From: Psychroflexus longus
GTDB taxonomy: Bacteria; Bacteroidota; Bacteroidia; Flavobacteriales; Flavobacteriaceae
Length of the DNA stretch: 64,000 nt
NCBI RefSeq assembly: GCF_020164595.1
Contig: NZ_JAIQZE010000005.1
Span: 124,001 to 188,000 of the forward strand
Direction of reading: 5' to 3'
Positions 1-8,834 of the stretch are shown one piece after another. The notes beneath the pieces are model-generated. The model searched no databases. It was not told the origin of the DNA and saw only the letters and a program-made list of their open reading frames with translations. The position numbers and the translations under genes are program-made. Positions within the stretch are counted from its first letter, which is position 1. Each line of letters begins with the position of its first letter.

Positions 1-1466
1 CCCTCAAAAGCGATCTCAAAAACATGCTCGTGTTCCACGCTTCTCACAGGGCCAAAACGTTCAATCGTGTTTTTCTTGATCCACGCATCCACTTTCTTAA
101 ATTCTTTATCGGTGAGTCCAGAATAGGCTTTAGCAAAAGTGACTAACTCTGTTTTATCATCATTCCACAAGGCGAAGGTATAATCAGTAAACAGATTACT
201 TCTTCTTCCGTGTCCGCGCATGGCATATGTAAGCACAGCATCAATACTAAAGGGATCTGACTTCCATTTCCACCAATCTCCTTTTTTACGACCAACGCCA
301 TAGCTGGAATCTGCTCGCTTTATCATAAGCCCTTCAGACCTAATTTCTCTAGCTTTCTCTCTTTCCTTTGCCATTTCTTCCCAGGATGAAAATCGCATGG
401 TTTCAGACAGGTGAAAGGGTTTTACTTGTGAGGAATATTCAGCAAAAAGCTGATCTAGGATTTCCCGACGCTTTTCGAAAGGTTTAGAGCGAATGTCTTC
501 CCCATTATATTCCAGAATGTCGTAAGCCTTTAAGATCACAGGTAGCTTTTTCAGAAGCGCTTTACTCACATTTTTACGCCCTATCCTGGTTTGCAAATCC
601 TTGAAATCCCCAATATCGTCTCCGGGATAAGGTAGAATCTCTCCATCGAGAACAGTACCACTGGGCAAAACTTCAGTGAATGCTTCAAATTCTGGATACT
701 TGTCTGTTACCAATTCCTCACCACGGCTCCACACAAAAAGCTGACCTTTCCTGACGATGAGTTGTGAGCGGATACCGTCCCATTTGTGTTCTGCGATCCA
801 CTCCGCTGGATTCCCAAGTTCGGAAGCATCGTCTTCGATGGGGTAAGCTAGATAAAATGGATATGGCTTGGAAAGAAAATCAGCTTCATTTTCTTCTAGA
901 ATTAATTCAGAATAGGAAATTTTATTCGGATCCCAATTGCCCATCAGCTTGAAGGCCAAAATATCTTCATCGATTTCAGTTGCTTTGGACAGTGCGCGCG
1001 TCATCAACTTCTGACTCACACCAATTCTAAATCCTCCAGTGATCAGTTTTGTGAAAACAAAACGTTCGTAATAATTGAGCTGACTCCAATTCTCGATGAG
1101 GTATTCCTTTTTCTCTTCTTCTGATTTTGGTTTGAGTTGAAGTATTTCCTGGAGATATTGGCTTAAACTTTTTTCGGTGGTTTTGACTTTTTCCGGAACT
1201 ACTAATGCAATGGTTTCTGCAAGGTCGCCGACAATGTGATAGGATTCTTCAAAAAGCCACAAAGGAATGTCTGCCAATTCTGAAGCGTAATCTCTTATCA
1301 AAGTGCTGTTCACAGGTCTTGGAGGTCGTCTGTGAGATAAAATCGCGATGGTCCAGACTTTATCAGAGTCTGAAGCTTTCAGAAAGTATTCACTCAAGGC
1401 TTCCACCTTTCTATTGGTTTTGTTTGTACTATCTATAGTTTTTACCAATTGAGCAAAATCCTTCAT
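1..1466 (-). CDS. ATP-dependent DNA ligase (3' end missing at window edge)
   Basis: The minus-strand frame is open from an ATG at 1466 to the left edge (488 codons), so only the C-terminal tip is missing. The adenylation motif EHKWDGIR is present with Lys228 as the nucleophile that takes AMP from ATP. It is followed by a motif III-like VLDGEILPY and a motif V-like EGLMIKR. An alpha-helical N-terminal domain (about residues 1-200) precedes the catalytic domain, and an OB-fold domain would be the truncated part. This architecture fits the ATP-dependent ligases that bacteria carry in addition to NAD-dependent LigA. In many genomes they sit beside a DEXH helicase and a metallo-beta-lactamase-fold exonuclease, which here would lie beyond the edge. 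The gene ends of the protease and the ligase are 6 bases apart, so they may be co-transcribed. Confidence 0.9.
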   Translation of the reverse strand, partial: MKDFAQLVKTIDSTNKTNRKVEALSEYFLKASDSDKVWTIAILSHRRPPRPVNSTLIRDYASELADIPLWLFEESYHIVGDLAETIALVVPEKVKTTEKSLSQYLQEILQLKPKSEEEKKEYLIENWSQLNYYERFVFTKLITGGFRIGVSQKLMTRALSKATEIDEDILAFKLMGNWDPNKISYSELILEENEADFLSKPYPFYLAYPIEDDASELGNPAEWIAEHKWDGIRSQLIVRKGQLFVWSRGEELVTDKYPEFEAFTEVLPSGTVLDGEILPYPGDDIGDFKDLQTRIGRKNVSKALLKKLPVILKAYDILEYNGEDIRSKPFEKRREILDQLFAEYSSQVKPFHLSETMRFSSWEEMAKEREKAREIRSEGLMIKRADSSYGVGRKKGDWWKWKSDPFSIDAVLTYAMRGHGRRSNLFTDYTFALWNDDKTELVTFAKAYSGLTDKEFKKVDAWIKKNTIERFGPVRSVEHEHVFEIAFE

Positions 1467-1472
1467 ACACCT

Positions 1473-3074
1473 TTAGTCTGTCGTTTGGGTTTCTTCTGAT
1501 TTTGATTTTAGAAGTCTATTGATGTAGGAGTCATTTTCGTTAGAAATTTTTTCAGCGAGATCACTTCCAAACAACTGTCTCGCCATGGTAGCTTTCAGAT
1601 ACTTTTCTAACACATGACTAGTGCTCCCAAAATTGTAATTCATATTGTAATCTCCCAGATATCGGGTGTATTCATCTAAAACCTCTTCAGTAATAAGCTT
1701 TCTTTTTAAAAAGTCATTTTTAGAAAGTGAATTATAAAACTTTCTGTTTTCATCTAGTAAATCGAAAATGAATCTGTCCATAACTCCACCATTGTACATG
1801 AATTTTATGTCCTGTACAGCTTGAGATGAATCTCTAGCCACGAAAATATCTGGGATAATTCCACCACCACCATAAACAACTTTGCCTTCTGGAGTTTCAT
1901 ACCTCAATGAGTCATCTGTGGTGATACTATCTTTACTCATGAGTTCCCCATTGGAGTAGCGTTCCATGTATTTAGAATAATAGGCATCGCTATTTCCATT
2001 TTCGTAAGGTCTCTGTATGGATCGCCCTGTAGGCGTGTAATATCTTGCGACGGTTAACCTTACAGCGCTGCCATCTCCAAGATTCATTTCCCTTTGCACA
2101 AGGCCTTTACCAAACGAGCGTCGACCTACAATGGTGCCCCTGTCATTATCTTGTATAGCACCTGCAACTATTTCACTGGCCGAAGCCGACTTTTCATCGA
2201 TAAAAACAATCAGGTTTTGGTTCTCATAGTCTCCACGCCCAGTAGAAAATGTTTCTTTCAAGTCACCGTTTTTGTTTTTGGTAAATAAAAGCAATTTTCC
2301 ATCGGCGATAAATTCATCTAGAATGAGCGTTGCCTGCTTTAGAAATCCACCGCCATTACTTCTAAGGTCAAGAATGACGCTCTTCATTTCCGGAGTGGAA
2401 AACTGTTTCATTTTGGTTTTAAATTCAGAATAGGTAGATTCAGCAAAACGATTAATTTTTATATAACCTAATGTGTCATTTACCATGTATCCAGCATCAA
2501 CGCTCGTCAAAGGAACCACACCTCTGTTGATTTCAAAATCGAGCAGGTCGTTTTCACCAAGGCGTTTTACTTTTAAATTGACCTTAGAGTTTTCAGGACC
2601 TTTCAATATTTTTGTGAGGGAATCATTACTTACCTCGTTACCAAACAAAGGCACTGCATCTGCATATAATATTCTGTCGCCAGCCTCCAGGCCTGCCTTT
2701 TCTCCAGGACCTTTTTCCAAAGTTCTTATAACGGCAATGGTGTCTTTGATAGTATAAAAACTAATACCGATTCCCACAAAATCTCCACGCATGTTGTCCT
2801 GGACATAGTCATATTCCTGATTAGAAATATAAGCAGAATGTGGGTCCAGGTTTTCTAATATAGAATTGACCGTGATATCTACAATACTGTCTGTATTGAC
2901 TTCATCCACATATTCTTTGTCGATGAAATTGATAAGCCGGTTTATTTTTTGTCGCTTTGATGAAGAACTTACAAGGGAATTGTCCTGGAAATTTAATACA
3001 TCTCCAAGTAATATCCCCGCTACAAATACTACACATATAAGTATGGGTAGCATTATTTTCATTCCTCTATTCAT
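1473..3074 (-). CDS. S41 family C-terminal processing peptidase (CtpA/Prc-like)
   Basis: A 533-residue serine protease anchored by one N-terminal membrane segment (about residues 5-24) and so likely facing the periplasm. A PDZ domain spans roughly residues 95-175 and would recognise substrate C-termini. The S41 catalytic region follows: Ser298 within KSASASEI and Lys323 within SFGKGLVQ, with the 25-residue spacing seen in Prc. A Gly-rich DLRSNGGG segment near residue 236 is also typical of the family. The start ATG overlaps the stop of the upstream dCMP deaminase gene (ATGA), which indicates translational coupling and one operon. Substrates cannot be told from the sequence. Confidence 0.93.
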   Translation of the reverse strand: MNRGMKIMLPILICVVFVAGILLGDVLNFQDNSLVSSSSKRQKINRLINFIDKEYVDEVNTDSIVDITVNSILENLDPHSAYISNQEYDYVQDNMRGDFVGIGISFYTIKDTIAVIRTLEKGPGEKAGLEAGDRILYADAVPLFGNEVSNDSLTKILKGPENSKVNLKVKRLGENDLLDFEINRGVVPLTSVDAGYMVNDTLGYIKINRFAESTYSEFKTKMKQFSTPEMKSVILDLRSNGGGFLKQATLILDEFIADGKLLLFTKNKNGDLKETFSTGRGDYENQNLIVFIDEKSASASEIVAGAIQDNDRGTIVGRRSFGKGLVQREMNLGDGSAVRLTVARYYTPTGRSIQRPYENGNSDAYYSKYMERYSNGELMSKDSITTDDSLRYETPEGKVVYGGGGIIPDIFVARDSSQAVQDIKFMYNGGVMDRFIFDLLDENRKFYNSLSKNDFLKRKLITEEVLDEYTRYLGDYNMNYNFGSTSHVLEKYLKATMARQLFGSDLAEKISNENDSYINRLLKSKSEETQTTD

Positions 3075-3502
3075 TCTTCAAGATCTTGTATATGTTCGAG
3101 TTGTACTCCAGCCTTTTCCAAAAAATCCAACCCAGAATTATCTTTATAAGCTCGTTGATAGACCACCCGGATTATACCAGCTTGATGAATCAGCTTGCTG
3201 CATTCTTTGCATGGCGATAGCGTGATATACAGAGTTGAGTTTTTGGAAGATTGTGTAGAAGCTGAAACTTTTAAAATAGCGTTAGCTTCTGCGTGCAATA
3301 CATACCATTTGGTGATGTCTTCCTCATCCTCGCAAGCATTGTCAAAGCCAGTAGGCGTACCGTTAAAGCCATCAGAGATGATCATTCGGTCTTTCACTAT
3401 AATAGCCCCAACTTGCTTTCGCTTACAATGAGATAACTTTCCCCATTCTCGAGCTATTCTCAAGTAGGCTTTATCAAATTTGAGTTGCTTTTTTGTAGTC
3501 AT
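3071..3502 (-). CDS. dCMP deaminase / ComEB-like cytidine deaminase
   Basis: A 143-residue protein of the zinc-dependent cytidine/deoxycytidylate deaminase family. The zinc site is complete: His70-Ala-Glu72 (HAE, with Glu as the proton shuttle) and Pro97-Cys98-x-x-Cys101 (PCKEC). The reaction is deamination of dCMP to dUMP, which feeds dTMP synthesis. The length agrees with ComEB-type enzymes, and the protein is cytoplasmic with no signal peptide. It is the first gene of a two-gene operon with the S41 protease, and the genes overlap by four bases. A promoter with a good -7 box lies just upstream. Assignment to dCMP rather than another deaminated nucleotide is from family resemblance. Confidence 0.9.
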   Translation of the reverse strand: MTTKKQLKFDKAYLRIAREWGKLSHCKRKQVGAIIVKDRMIISDGFNGTPTGFDNACEDEEDITKWYVLHAEANAILKVSASTQSSKNSTLYITLSPCKECSKLIHQAGIIRVVYQRAYKDNSGLDFLEKAGVQLEHIQDLEE

Positions 3503-3515
3503 TTGGAAAATAATT

Positions 3516-3545
3516 ACAAATCTAAAACTTATGCTTCTTTACAAG
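3516..3545 (-). promoter_or_regulatory. Bacteroidota-type promoter for the dCMP deaminase/protease operon
   Basis: Read on the minus strand there is a TAGATTTG -7 box (3523-3516, a full match to TAnnTTTG). A CTTG -33-like box lies at 3545-3542, with 18 bases between. Transcription would begin a few bases before the ATG at 3502, giving the short leader usual in this phylum. Confidence 0.5.
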
Positions 3546-3600
3546 CGTTAAGAACCTGCTTAAATTTACTTAAACTCTAAGATATTGATTTTGAAAGTGT

Positions 3601-4185
3601 TTAGAAAATCCAATTATCAACAAGTATTGGTAGAGTTAACCCTAAAACAAGGGATGAAATAACAAGTATCCAGTCCCTCTTTGAAAATCTAAAAATACTT
3701 TGAACAACGAAACTTAAAAGCAGAACTACAAAAACTACCAGAATTTGAGCGAGTTCAATTCCTAATGCAAACTCTACCAGCATAAGGAATAAATTATCAG
3801 AGCTTTTTGCCAGCATATTGAAGTAAGTAGAAAATCCAAAACCGTGTACCAAACCAAAAAAGAAAGTCACGACATAGAGAAGGTTGAATTTGCTCTTTCC
3901 TGTAGATTTTCCAGCAGTAAAAATATTGTAGATTCCCGTAAAAATAATACTCACAGGGATCAAAAATTCAATAATACTACTATTAATCCTTAAAATATCA
4001 TAAGCTGAAAGTGCCAGAGACAAGATATGGCCAATGGTGAAAAGGGTAACCAGCCAAATGACTTTTTTGCTCTGCTTAAAAGAGTATGAGGCCACCAAAA
4101 CAGTAAGGAAAAGCACGTGATCGTATGCATTCCAGTCTAAAACATGATCGAAACCCAGTTTAAGATATAGCCAAAAATCATCCAT
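3601..4185 (-). CDS. HupE/UreJ family membrane protein
   Basis: A 194-residue integral membrane protein with about six hydrophobic segments and no cleavable signal. The N-terminus carries paired motifs GFDHVLDWNAYDHVLFL and FTIGHILSLAL. The His/Asp residues are placed as in HupE/UreJ proteins, which are linked to nickel or cobalt supply to metalloenzymes. Nothing nearby (hydrogenase, urease) indicates a specific metal enzyme, and this flavobacterial branch is poorly characterised. The gene stands alone between the deaminase operon and the tRNA gene. Confidence 0.75.
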   Translation of the reverse strand: MDDFWLYLKLGFDHVLDWNAYDHVLFLTVLVASYSFKQSKKVIWLVTLFTIGHILSLALSAYDILRINSSIIEFLIPVSIIFTGIYNIFTAGKSTGKSKFNLLYVVTFFFGLVHGFGFSTYFNMLAKSSDNLFLMLVEFALGIELAQILVVFVVLLLSFVVQSIFRFSKRDWILVISSLVLGLTLPILVDNWIF

Positions 4186-4266
4186 GATAAGTAGTTAAGT
4201 TTAGTTGGTAAAATTAAATAAAAATTGCCTCCAAAGAAGATTCCTAGGGCTTAAACCTGAAAATAG

Positions 4267-4308
4267 TTGAGGTATGATTACAGTACATCTTATTTTTGTT
4301 TATTTTTG
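4267..4308 (+). promoter_or_regulatory. Promoter of the tRNA-Ala gene
   Basis: Two consecutive TATTTTTG boxes (4291-4298 and 4301-4308) both match the TAnnTTTG -7 consensus. A TTG at 4267-4269 lies 21 bases before the first. The second box would place the transcript start right at the tRNA 5' end (4317). Which box is used cannot be told. Confidence 0.4.
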
Positions 4309-4316
4309 TCAACAAT

Positions 4317-4390
4317 GGGGGATTAGCTCAGTTGGCTAGAGCGCCACGCTGGCAGCGTGGAGGCCATCGGTTCGAATCCGATATTCTCCA
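4317..4390 (+). tRNA. tRNA-Ala (anticodon GGC)
   Basis: A complete cloverleaf can be drawn. The acceptor stem pairs 4317-4323 with 4383-4389. The D arm is at 4326-4342. The anticodon stem is CCACG/CGTGG with loop CTGGCAG, giving anticodon GGC at 4351-4353. The T arm is ATCGG/CCGAT with loop TTCGAAT. The discriminator is A at 4390 and CCA is not encoded. GGC reads GCC alanine codons. Confidence 0.96.
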
Positions 4391-4391
4391 C

Positions 4392-4420
4392 AAAAACCAC
4401 TTCGAAAGAAGTGGTTTTTT
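4392..4420. terminator. Rho-independent terminator after tRNA-Ala, likely bidirectional
   Basis: A perfect 7-bp stem CCACTTC/GAAGTGG with a GAAA loop is extended by a five-A run on the left pairing with a T run on the right. It therefore ends in U on both strands. It sits between the tRNA and the convergent end of the DoxX-like gene. Confidence 0.85.
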
Positions 4421-4438
4421 ATTTTAAGACTATAATTT

Positions 4439-5350
4439 TCAGTCTATGTACATTCCATTTAAGTAATCTTTTTCTACAGGTAATCTTTCTATTCCCATTT
4501 GTAAAGGAATGCTATCGTTCAGGGTTCCAGTGATGAATGTATAGTCTTCAATCTGAGCATCTATATATTCAAAAGGATGATTTGTTGTCGACCAAAAATT
4601 CATAAGAAGATGTTCTCCATCAATTTTATAACTCCCATGATGCAAACTATCGTTGACAGATAATTTTACTCTATCATTTTTTTCAAAAAAGAGCATGGGC
4701 GTTGAACCGAGTCTTCCTTTTTTGAAAGCTATAGTTTCGTTTTTAATTTCTGTGCTCTTAATTTCATAACTGCCAATAAGGTTGTAGTCAAACATAGATA
4801 TAACCACGAAGGAAAATATGAAATAAGTAATTGGAAAAAGGATTACATACCCAATGCGAAGTTTTTGCCAAACTCCACTTTTTGCTTTGATAACTTCACC
4901 ATTGAGTTTACCTCCTAATTCTATAAAGAACCTATATAAATCTTTACGATATTCAATGAGTAAGAGTAGGGTCAATGATAAGGTCATAGTAATGTGTCGA
5001 ACAACTTCAAACATGAGATCAAATTCAATATTTATGATAAAAATATTTAAACACACTCCTAAAGAAATCAACAAACCAATCAACCTGGTTCTTTTAAATA
5101 TGATGAGAATGCCTATGGCCAATTCTGTGAGCCCTATAAAAATATTATAAGCATACGACCTTCCAAAGAAGGACATCATAAGTTCTGGTTTAGGTAGTTC
5201 TGCTAAGGGGACAAAAGCTCTGTAGTGAGGCATTCTAAATTGCATCTGAAGCAGCTTTGGTATAGCAAGCACTATCATATCTATGGACAGCAAAATAATA
5301 GCCAGATATTTAGCGAATGTGATGACTTTTTTAAGGGTGATGTTTGTCAT
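4439..5350 (-). CDS. DoxX-like membrane protein with C-terminal soluble domain
   Basis: A 303-residue protein. The first ~150 residues hold four hydrophobic segments arranged like DoxX/MauE-type small membrane proteins, with a GLTELAIGILIIF segment near residue 75. A fifth membrane segment lies around residues 168-188. The last ~110 residues are polar and beta-rich with no motif I can name. The family has no agreed function in Bacteroidota; links to redox and membrane thiol metabolism exist for some members. It lies 13 bases after the DUF3784-like gene and probably shares its transcript. Confidence 0.55.
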   Translation of the reverse strand: MTNITLKKVITFAKYLAIILLSIDMIVLAIPKLLQMQFRMPHYRAFVPLAELPKPELMMSFFGRSYAYNIFIGLTELAIGILIIFKRTRLIGLLISLGVCLNIFIINIEFDLMFEVVRHITMTLSLTLLLLIEYRKDLYRFFIELGGKLNGEVIKAKSGVWQKLRIGYVILFPITYFIFSFVVISMFDYNLIGSYEIKSTEIKNETIAFKKGRLGSTPMLFFEKNDRVKLSVNDSLHHGSYKIDGEHLLMNFWSTTNHPFEYIDAQIEDYTFITGTLNDSIPLQMGIERLPVEKDYLNGMYID

Positions 5351-5363
5351 TTTATATAGATGG

Positions 5364-5738
5364 TTATCGATTTTTATAGGTTTTTGAATTTGATTTAATC
5401 AGCAAATAGGGTATGCCTAGAATCAAAGCTAAACCTAAAGCGTAAAATTCATAATCTGAATTACTCGTCCAATAGGCCACTACCAACCCGGTAATTACAA
5501 TAAAAGCCATTCCAAACATCACGTTTTTCATAAGCGTAGCGATGCCTTCTACATCATAAGTTTGCTTTTCTTCTTCAGTCATTGTGTTATAACCGGCAAT
5601 TAAGGAATACATTTTCTTGTATTTTATTAATATGCCAAGTGTGATAAATAGAATAGGAACTATCATCATAAGCTGAGTTTTTACTAAATAAAGTTTTGGT
5701 ACTCTAAATTTATAAACAATTCCAATAAACCACAGCAT
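5364..5738 (-). CDS. DUF3784-like small membrane protein
   Basis: The frame encodes 124 residues. A more natural start is the Met-Met pair at residues 24-25 (about 5669), because the family pattern starts with a membrane helix followed by a conserved loop. That loop is visible as AGYNTMTEEEKQTYD. Three hydrophobic segments are present (about residues 25-42, 73-90 and 97-112). The function of DUF3784 proteins is unknown. It is followed by the DoxX-like gene on the same strand. Confidence 0.6.
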   Translation of the reverse strand: MLWFIGIVYKFRVPKLYLVKTQLMMIVPILFITLGILIKYKKMYSLIAGYNTMTEEEKQTYDVEGIATLMKNVMFGMAFIVITGLVVAYWTSNSDYEFYALGLALILGIPYLLIKSNSKTYKNR

Positions 5739-5793
5739 TGCAAGTCATTTTCTCAAATTATATTCCTTTACATTTGACATTTCTTAATATATT

Positions 5794-6900
5794 ATGAATA
5801 AAGTTTTATACAGATATAAAAACTCTGCATTTAATAAGGTTTTGGTACGTCATCAAAGGTACGCTCCTATACTGTTTTTTATCGGGGGATTTATATTTGA
5901 TACATTAACGCTTGGAAGAATTGATCGCACTTACGATACGTTGGTGCTTTGTCTCCACATGTCATCTTTATCCATTATGCTTTATTTATTTAATGTAGCA
6001 GAAGATGAAAATGGGATAAGTCGATATTTAGGAAAATATGCAGCTTACATTCCTTTGGCAATACAATTTTCTTTTGGAGGGCTTTCCAGTGCTTTTGTGA
6101 TTTATTTCTTTAGAAGTGTGTCCATGTTAAAAACCATTTCCTTCTTTATTTTATTGGTTCTACTTTTATTCGCCAATGAACTATTGAAGAAGCGCATCTC
6201 AAACAAGTACCTTCTGTTTGGCGTCTATTTCTTTATAAGCTTCACTTTTTTTGCCTTTATGATTCCCATGTTGATAAAGGAGATGAACACTTTTATCTTC
6301 TTCGTTTCTGGATTGGTGAGTACGCTGTCGCTTATGATTTTTATTTACAACTCAAGTCCAAGCACTAAAGCAGAGGTCAATTTGAAAAAATTGATCGGTA
6401 TGATTCTAAGTATTTACGTAGGGTTCAATGTGTTTTATTATTTTAGCCTCATCCCGCCTGTGCCGCTTGCTATGGAAACGGGACTGGTAGCTCACCATGT
6501 CGAAAAAAGAAACGGTGATTATACGGTTACTTAAGAAAAGGATGAATGGTATGTGTTCTGGCGTCCACACCACATCAACTTTCATCGAGTAGCAGAAGAA
6601 CCTGTTTACGTCTTCACCTCAATTTTTGCCCCCACTCACCTAACAAAATCAGTTTCCCACCGCTGGCAATGGTACAATCCCAAAACTGAAAGCTGGGAAG
6701 TCACAGAGGATATAAATTTTGAGATTACTGGTGGACGAGGACGGGGTTTCCGCGGTTACACTTACAAAAGCAATCTGATGGAAGGACAGTGGAAAGTAAA
6801 GGTAATCACGGAAGAAGAATTGGTCATTGGGATTGTGGATTTTGAAGTTGTAAATGTTTCAGATTCTCATCCTTTTAAAATCATTGAAAAATCATTTTGA
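5794..6900 (+). pseudogene. DUF2914 domain membrane protein interrupted by an in-frame TAA
   Basis: One reading frame of 369 codons is broken only by a TAA at 6532-6534. Codons 1-246 give a membrane protein with about six hydrophobic segments, ending in KRNGDYTVT. In the same frame after the stop the sequence resumes as EKDEWYVFWRPHH and contains the DUF2914 hallmarks HRWQWYNPKTESWE and TGGRGRGFRGYTYKSN. DUF2914 normally sits at the C-terminus of such membrane proteins, so the two halves are one gene. A single substitution from a Tyr, Gln, Glu or Lys codon would explain the stop. The downstream half could only start at a GTG (6553). A TACATTTG -7 box lies at 5769-5776. Alternatives are sequencing error or readthrough. 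Confidence 0.8.
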
Positions 6901-6939
6901 AACTAAAGAGCACGACTAACTTCTCTATCACTTTATCAA

Positions 6940-7412
6940 TTACAAATTGAATAGCATTCCAATAGAAAGTACAAACCTGTGTAGATCTGATACAATATAT
7001 TTTCCTTCAGCAAACAATCTAAAATTGTTTTTGGTAAACAGTTGAGCTCCAAGTCCAAGATTTACCCCCAAATTCACTTCTGCGTTTCTATTAAAAGCAA
7101 TGAAACTACTTGTACTTATTCGACTTCTAAAAGCTCCGAAGTGCAAACCGCCTAACCCATAGAATTTAAGATTATTCCCTTGAGCCAGGCCCAGTTGTAA
7201 GTCAGTATATTGACTGTAGCAAAATTTCCACTTCCAAAAAAGTAGTTGATATCTGGCGAAAACGATAATGAATTGGAAAGTCCAAACACGCCTTTGAAAC
7301 CAATTCCAGTATTATCTCTATCTGAGTCGAAAGAAACTTGAGCTCCTGCCAGGTTTTGGGCTTGAGTTGAAACGGTAAAAACCATAACTATTGAAAATAT
7401 AAAATACTTCAT
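6940..7412 (-). pseudogene. Outer-membrane beta-barrel protein, frameshifted
   Basis: The first part (7412-7152) begins with a signal peptide ending in TQAQ and reads like a small barrel (GVFGLSNSLSFSPDINYFFG). It then runs out of frame into a stop after LKGIILNSMG. In another frame the same DNA gives DLQLGLAQGNNLKFYGLGG and continues as the C-terminal part (7146-6940), ending in SIGMLFNL with a hydrophobic terminal strand. The loss of one base near 7200-7205 explains the break. The intact protein would be about 155 residues. Its ATG overlaps the stop of the thioredoxin-like remnant at 7409-7412 (ATGA), so it was probably once the second gene of that operon. Confidence 0.75.
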
Positions 7413-7423
7413 GAATTAATTTT

Positions 7424-7471
7424 TAAAGCGTAAAAGAGTTTGTTTTGAGATTGGTCTTGAAAGCCAAAAAT
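7424..7471 (-). repeat. 48-nt remnant of the thioredoxin-like gene 3' end (direct repeat of 12375-12422)
   Basis: These 48 bases match 12375-12422 at 44 positions, on the same strand. Read on the minus strand they encode IFGFQDQSQNKLFYAL, against IFGSQDQSQNRLFYAL in the intact gene. The frame runs to a TGA at 7411-7409 that overlaps the barrel's ATG. The remnant lies between the haloperoxidase stop and the barrel start. It has no start of its own. Confidence 0.8.
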
Positions 7472-7481
7472 GCTAGCCTTC

Positions 7482-8822
7482 TTATTCTCTAGGCTTTAAG
7501 AACTGAATGTTTTTATCTACAAATTCACCTATTAATTCTCCTTGCTTTTTTCCTTCATAAATGGCAGATTCATAATGGATTCCTCCATAAAATCTACTAA
7601 CGACAGCCTCATCTGCAGCAGCTTGGAAAGACTTAAATGATCTGGACGGTAGACCATAAGGCAATTCAGTGGAGTCTAAAAATTCAAAATCATCGCCATA
7701 AATTGAGGTGAGAATTTCTGCAGAAGCATTAGAAACTACAGAATGCCCACTTGTATATTCTGGAAACGGAGGTGTTTGTAATATTGGTAGCCACTCGGGA
7801 TCGATATATTTATTGATAAGCGTTTCTGGTCTTACAAGATTACTCCTGTATTTTTCATCCCAACAGCTTATAAATGCATCAGCAATTGCGATAGAAGTTT
7901 TGGTTTGAGCAAAGACTGTTTTTTCAAAATCTGCTTCGGTAATTTCATTCGCAATTTTACAAATGCCAATCCAATGCGCTCCAGGTGTTATCTTTTTTTC
8001 GGCAAACATGAAGTGACCTTTATTAACGGAAACGAAGGGGTTGCAATCCCAAAAACGAGCAATAGCAATTTCCTCGCTATCATTTCCTTTTTCTCTGATT
8101 TCATTATTCACTTTATAAACAGCCATGAGTTCATTATGAAATTGACTATTCGGTTTCAATGAAAACTCTGGGTGCTTGTTAGGTTTAAATTGAGAAGCGG
8201 AGTCTAATACAAAAGGCCTTAATTTATCCCAATGCGGTTCAATTCCTTTCATGTAAGCAGGCGGAGTAGGTTGCCATACGGAAGGATCATCTGAATAAAT
8301 ATTATAATCTGACATTGTTCGCGTTTCACTATATCCATCTTTATTCATCCATTCGATGATCTGATCTGAAATTTCTAAACCATAGTCTTTCGCAATTTCA
8401 AACTCTTTTGAATTTCTTTTTTCCCAGGTCTTGTAAAGACTATCTCTGTAGGTAGTGATCATTTCTTTGGAAAAAACTAATTCTTTAGAAACGTTTAAAT
8501 GAGCAATCAAAGCTGCAAGTTTTAGATTTACCTTGTTTGTTTCAGCCGATTGAGTAAGAGTTTCTAAGCCATTTAGTTGTGAAACAAGTGATAGGTAATC
8601 TTTACTATTTTGATTGAGAGTTTCATAAGCTGCAATATTTGGGTATACATATAGCCTACTAGCTACAGGTGGTGAAAAGATATCGTGCACCATTATTTCT
8701 GTAAGCTTATCAATTGCATCGTGATAATCCTTTCTTTGAATCTCGATAGCTTTGCTCTCTTGCTTACAAGAAGTAAGACAGCAAGTTATTATCAAAAAAA
8801 GGCTCAAGAGTTTTATCCTCAT
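7482..8822 (-). CDS. Vanadium-dependent haloperoxidase-like lipoprotein (PAP2 superfamily), copy 1
   Basis: A 446-residue lipoprotein (lipobox ending at Cys19). The PAP2/haloperoxidase vanadate-binding set is complete. Lys324 and Arg331-Pro332 lie in KYRSNLVRP, matching Kx6RP. Ser358-Gly-His360 follows in YTSGHS. Ser409-Arg410 and His416 lie in SRFYGGIHY. The last Asp common in phosphatases of this fold is Ala here. Known relatives oxidise halide with peroxide or act as phosphatases; the sequence does not decide which. It lies 12 bases after the CRTAC1-like gene. Copy 2 at 37580-38923 also follows a CRTAC1-like gene and shares VHDIFSPPVASR and FPEYTSGHSVVSNA. Confidence 0.85.
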   Translation of the reverse strand: MRIKLLSLFLIITCCLTSCKQESKAIEIQRKDYHDAIDKLTEIMVHDIFSPPVASRLYVYPNIAAYETLNQNSKDYLSLVSQLNGLETLTQSAETNKVNLKLAALIAHLNVSKELVFSKEMITTYRDSLYKTWEKRNSKEFEIAKDYGLEISDQIIEWMNKDGYSETRTMSDYNIYSDDPSVWQPTPPAYMKGIEPHWDKLRPFVLDSASQFKPNKHPEFSLKPNSQFHNELMAVYKVNNEIREKGNDSEEIAIARFWDCNPFVSVNKGHFMFAEKKITPGAHWIGICKIANEITEADFEKTVFAQTKTSIAIADAFISCWDEKYRSNLVRPETLINKYIDPEWLPILQTPPFPEYTSGHSVVSNASAEILTSIYGDDFEFLDSTELPYGLPSRSFKSFQAAADEAVVSRFYGGIHYESAIYEGKKQGELIGEFVDKNIQFLKPRE

Positions 8823-8834
8823 TTTTTATATTTC

